The notes under the pieces were generated by a model. It had not been told where the DNA came from. It did no database searches and saw only the letters and a program-made list of their open reading frames with translations. The translations under genes and the position numbers were made by a program. Of a stretch of DNA of 64,000 nt, positions 62,155 to 64,000 are shown in pieces (within the stretch, counting starts at the first letter, position 1; the number at the start of each line of letters is the position of its first letter). The stretch covers positions 1 through 64,000 of the forward strand of contig JAUSJA010000012.1 in the NCBI GenBank assembly GCA_030647905.1, read 5' to 3'. The stretch is from Gemmatimonadaceae bacterium (GTDB lineage Bacteria; Gemmatimonadota; Gemmatimonadetes; Gemmatimonadales; Gemmatimonadaceae).

Positions 62155-63009
62155 CTACTTCCCCTTCTTCTTTGCGGCGGTCTTCTTCGCAGCGGATTTC
62201 GCGGCCGGCTTCTTCTTCGCGACGGTCTTCTTCGCCGCGGAGGCTCTTCCGGTCGTCTTCGTTGCTGCCTTGCGAGTGGCCTTCTTCGCGGCTGCCTTCT
62301 TCGCGGCTGGCTTGTTCGCGGCTGGCTTCTTCGCGGGCGCCTTCTTCGGCGCCGCCTCAGTCTCCTCTGCGCTCTCTGCGGCGAGGCCGCTTCCGAAAGC
62401 ACCCGACTCGACGATCACGACTTCGGACCACAGGAGGTGGTACGTCGAGACGTCGGAGTACGGCAGCACGTGCGTGCGCGGCAGGTTACGGCCGCTCATG
62501 TACACGTTCGGCTTCACGCCATCGGTGAGGATGAGGACCTTCTTTTCGGCCACGCCGAGCGCGGTGAGAACCGCCATGAGCTGCGAGGTCTTCGGAGCGT
62601 CATAATCGAACGCGTCGATGACCAGCACCGCATTCTCGCGGGCGCGGGCGTTGAACGCGCTCTTCCGGGCGAGCGCCCGGACTTTGCGCGGAACGTACTG
62701 CGCGTAGCTGCGCGGGGTCGGACCGAAAACGGTGCCACCGCCCACCCAGTTGGGCGCGCGGATCGAGCCCTGGCGGGCGCGGCCGGTGCCCTTCTGCTTC
62801 CACGGCTTCTGGTTGCCGCCGATGACGAAGCCGCGCGTCTTGGTGGACGCGTTGCCCTGCCGCTGATTCGCCAGGTACGCTTTGACGGCCTGGTGCATCA
62901 CCGGCATGTTGATCGTACCGTCGAACAGATCGGCAGGCAGCGCCACGCTGTCGCGCGCGGTGCCCTTCGAGGTGTATGCGGCCGCATTCATTGAAGTATT
63001 CTCAGCCAT
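62155..63009 (-). CDS. rplD: 50S ribosomal protein L4 with long histone-H1-like C-terminal tail
   Basis: 284 residues against about 205 usually. The core (1 to about 205) has [48 protein letters not shown] (tunnel loop) and [20 protein letters not shown]. From about 207 on come acidic residues and then repeated KKAP, KKPA, AAKK and TKTT units, ending AAKKKGK, like eukaryotic H1 tails or bacterial HC1/AlgP proteins. The tail is in frame with the core and ends just before rplW. Confidence 0.94.
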   Translation of the reverse strand: MAENTSMNAAAYTSKGTARDSVALPADLFDGTINMPVMHQAVKAYLANQRQGNASTKTRGFVIGGNQKPWKQKGTGRARQGSIRAPNWVGGGTVFGPTPRSYAQYVPRKVRALARKSAFNARARENAVLVIDAFDYDAPKTSQLMAVLTALGVAEKKVLILTDGVKPNVYMSGRNLPRTHVLPYSDVSTYHLLWSEVVIVESGAFGSGLAAESAEETEAAPKKAPAKKPAANKPAAKKAAAKKATRKAATKTTGRASAAKKTVAKKKPAAKSAAKKTAAKKKGK

Positions 63010-63012
63010 CGG

Positions 63013-63693
63013 TTAGTCCTGCTTCTTCACGAGGACGATGCCGTTGGTGGGACCGGCGACCGAACCGCGGATGTAGATCAGATTGCGCTCCACGTCGATC
63101 TTCTCGATGCGAAGATGGGTCTGCGTGTGACGATGATCGCCGTAGTGACCGGGCATCTTCTTACCCTTGATCACGCGCGACGGATCGGTGCCGGGTCCAA
63201 TGGATCCGGGTCGGCGATGCTTCGTGTTTCCGTGCGTGTTCGGTCCGCCGTGGAAGCCGTGACGCTTCACGACGCCCTGGAAGCCGCGTCCCTTCGACGT
63301 GCCGGTCACCTTGACCTGATCGCCGGGCGCAAAGAGCTCGACGGTCACTTTGTCTCCGAGGCTGTAGCTCGGGACTTCTACGCTCTTCGGACCGTCGTCG
63401 AGGCGGAAGCTCTTGAGGACGCGGGGCGCGGTCGCAAGACCCGCCTTGGCGGCGTGCCCGACGACTGCCTTGTGCGCGCGACGTCCGCGCGGCGTCTTCT
63501 CGCCCTTCTTGTTCTCACGGGCCAGCTTTTGCTCGCCGTATCCGAGCTGCACCGACGCGACGCCGGCCGTCTCTTTCGCGAGCACCTGTACGACGGGGTT
63601 GGGCGGAGCCTCGACCACCGTGCAGGGGATCTGCTGTCCCTGTTCGTTGAAGATCTGGGTCATGCCCAGCTTCTTTCCAATGATTCCGATCAT
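63013..63693 (-). CDS. rplC: 50S ribosomal protein L3
   Basis: 226 residues from the ATG at 63693 ([28 protein letters not shown]). The signature [44 protein letters not shown] includes the region near the peptidyl transferase centre. An in-frame start at 63756 lies inside rpsJ and was rejected. Confidence 0.97.
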   Translation of the reverse strand: MIGIIGKKLGMTQIFNEQGQQIPCTVVEAPPNPVVQVLAKETAGVASVQLGYGEQKLARENKKGEKTPRGRRAHKAVVGHAAKAGLATAPRVLKSFRLDDGPKSVEVPSYSLGDKVTVELFAPGDQVKVTGTSKGRGFQGVVKRHGFHGGPNTHGNTKHRRPGSIGPGTDPSRVIKGKKMPGHYGDHRHTQTHLRIEKIDVERNLIYIRGSVAGPTNGIVLVKKQD

Positions 63694-63697
63694 ATCT

Positions 63698-64000
63698 CTA
63701 CTCGACCTTGATCTCGACGTCCACGCCAGCCGGGAGATCCAGCTTGGTGAGCGCATCCACAGTCGCCGGGCGGCTGTCGAGGATATCTATGAGGCGCTTG
63801 TGCGTCTTGAGCTCGAACTGCTCGCGGGACTTCTTGTCCACGTGCGGCGAGCGCAGCACCGTCCAGCGCTTCGTCTTCGTCGGGAGCGGAATCGGGCCCG
63901 ATACCTGGGCACCCGTCTTCTCCGCCGTGCGGACGATGTCCGCGGCGGCCTGATCGATCACAGCGTGATCGAACGCCTTGAGACGGATGCGAATCCTGCC
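63698..64000 (-). CDS. rpsJ: 30S ribosomal protein S10, 5' end cut off by the window
   Basis: 101 codons are present ([23 protein letters not shown] to [13 protein letters not shown]), so only the first two or so codons are missing beyond position 64000. [40 protein letters not shown] is diagnostic. S10 is also NusE, the partner of NusB in antitermination. It is the first gene of the S10 cluster. Confidence 0.95.
   Translation of the reverse strand, partial: GRIRIRLKAFDHAVIDQAAADIVRTAEKTGAQVSGPIPLPTKTKRWTVLRSPHVDKKSREQFELKTHKRLIDILDSRPATVDALTKLDLPAGVDVEIKVE

Noticed and set aside
1-64000. CRISPR arrays, rRNA and tRNA genes
   Set aside because: No regularly spaced repeats were seen and no tRNA- or rRNA-like sequence was recognised by eye; a covariance search could still find a tRNA in the short gaps, although few gaps are long enough.

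Overview
The window is GC-rich, densely coded bacterial chromosome with short gaps, many ATGA/GTGA start-stop overlaps and frequent GTG starts. The adenosylcobalamin-dependent ribonucleotide reductase, many predicted lipoproteins and outer-membrane proteins, an AmpG/AnmK/MurQ recycling set and the complete S10-spc ribosomal block point to a Gram-negative-type heterotroph. Overall style (plug-domain mini-lipoprotein, propeller/barrel peptidase, histone-deacetylase-like gene, dimeric GlyS, zinc-type S14) suggests Gemmatimonadota, but this is inference; no rRNA or tRNA gene was found to anchor it.

Layout. 1-1350: the 3' end of an IS110-type transposase, then an intact IS630-family element. 1423-6183 (minus): central carbon genes pgi, an MBL-fold hydrolase, pyk and tal. 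6258-9289: a plug-domain lipoprotein, a small unknown, a GH16 glucanase and an ATPase with a broken 5' end. 9289-11787: nrdJ. 12133-13452 (plus): DUF5989 protein and a frameshifted SGNH-like membrane protein, convergent with a large metallopeptidase/propeller/barrel protein and a cell-wall amidase (minus). 18188-22594: a PP2C phosphatase facing ampG-anmK-murQ, a peptidoglycan-recycling operon. 22670-25171 (plus): outer-membrane protein and gamma-glutamyltransferase, then a convergent glycine-zipper lipoprotein.

26174-30900 (plus): a fully overlapping chain of ABC exporter, soluble histidine kinase, single-domain response regulator and phosphodiesterase-like enzyme. 30890-38454 (minus): corA, a GvpL/F-like gene, a zinc-ribbon Ser/Thr kinase, a dipeptide epimerase, priA, an ornithine-cyclodeaminase-type domain protein and a small unknown. 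38532-40135 (minus): a small unknown, a ubiquitin-fold-like protein and a histone-deacetylase-family enzyme, separated by a terminator from the upstream M20 and M3 peptidases, glyS and purA. 45918-48584 (minus): trpS, an M28 peptidase and a DUF456 protein. 48603-50987 (plus): inositol monophosphatase and a fused formiminotransferase-cyclodeaminase.

51011-64000 (minus): the S10-spc cluster from rpsJ (running off the window end) through secY, adk and map in canonical order. Several ribosomal proteins carry unusual low-complexity tails: an Arg-Gly-rich N-terminus on S5, a Lys/Ala-rich histone-H1-like C-terminus on L4, and basic extensions on L5, L22 and L29.

I found no convincing new defence or biosynthetic system. 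The best leads are the ubiquitin-fold-like protein co-translated with a conserved-looking unknown next to a deacetylase, the orphan GvpL/F homologue in a kinase operon, the ABC-kinase-regulator-phosphodiesterase chain, the stand-alone ornithine-cyclodeaminase-type domain, and the ribosomal protein tails.
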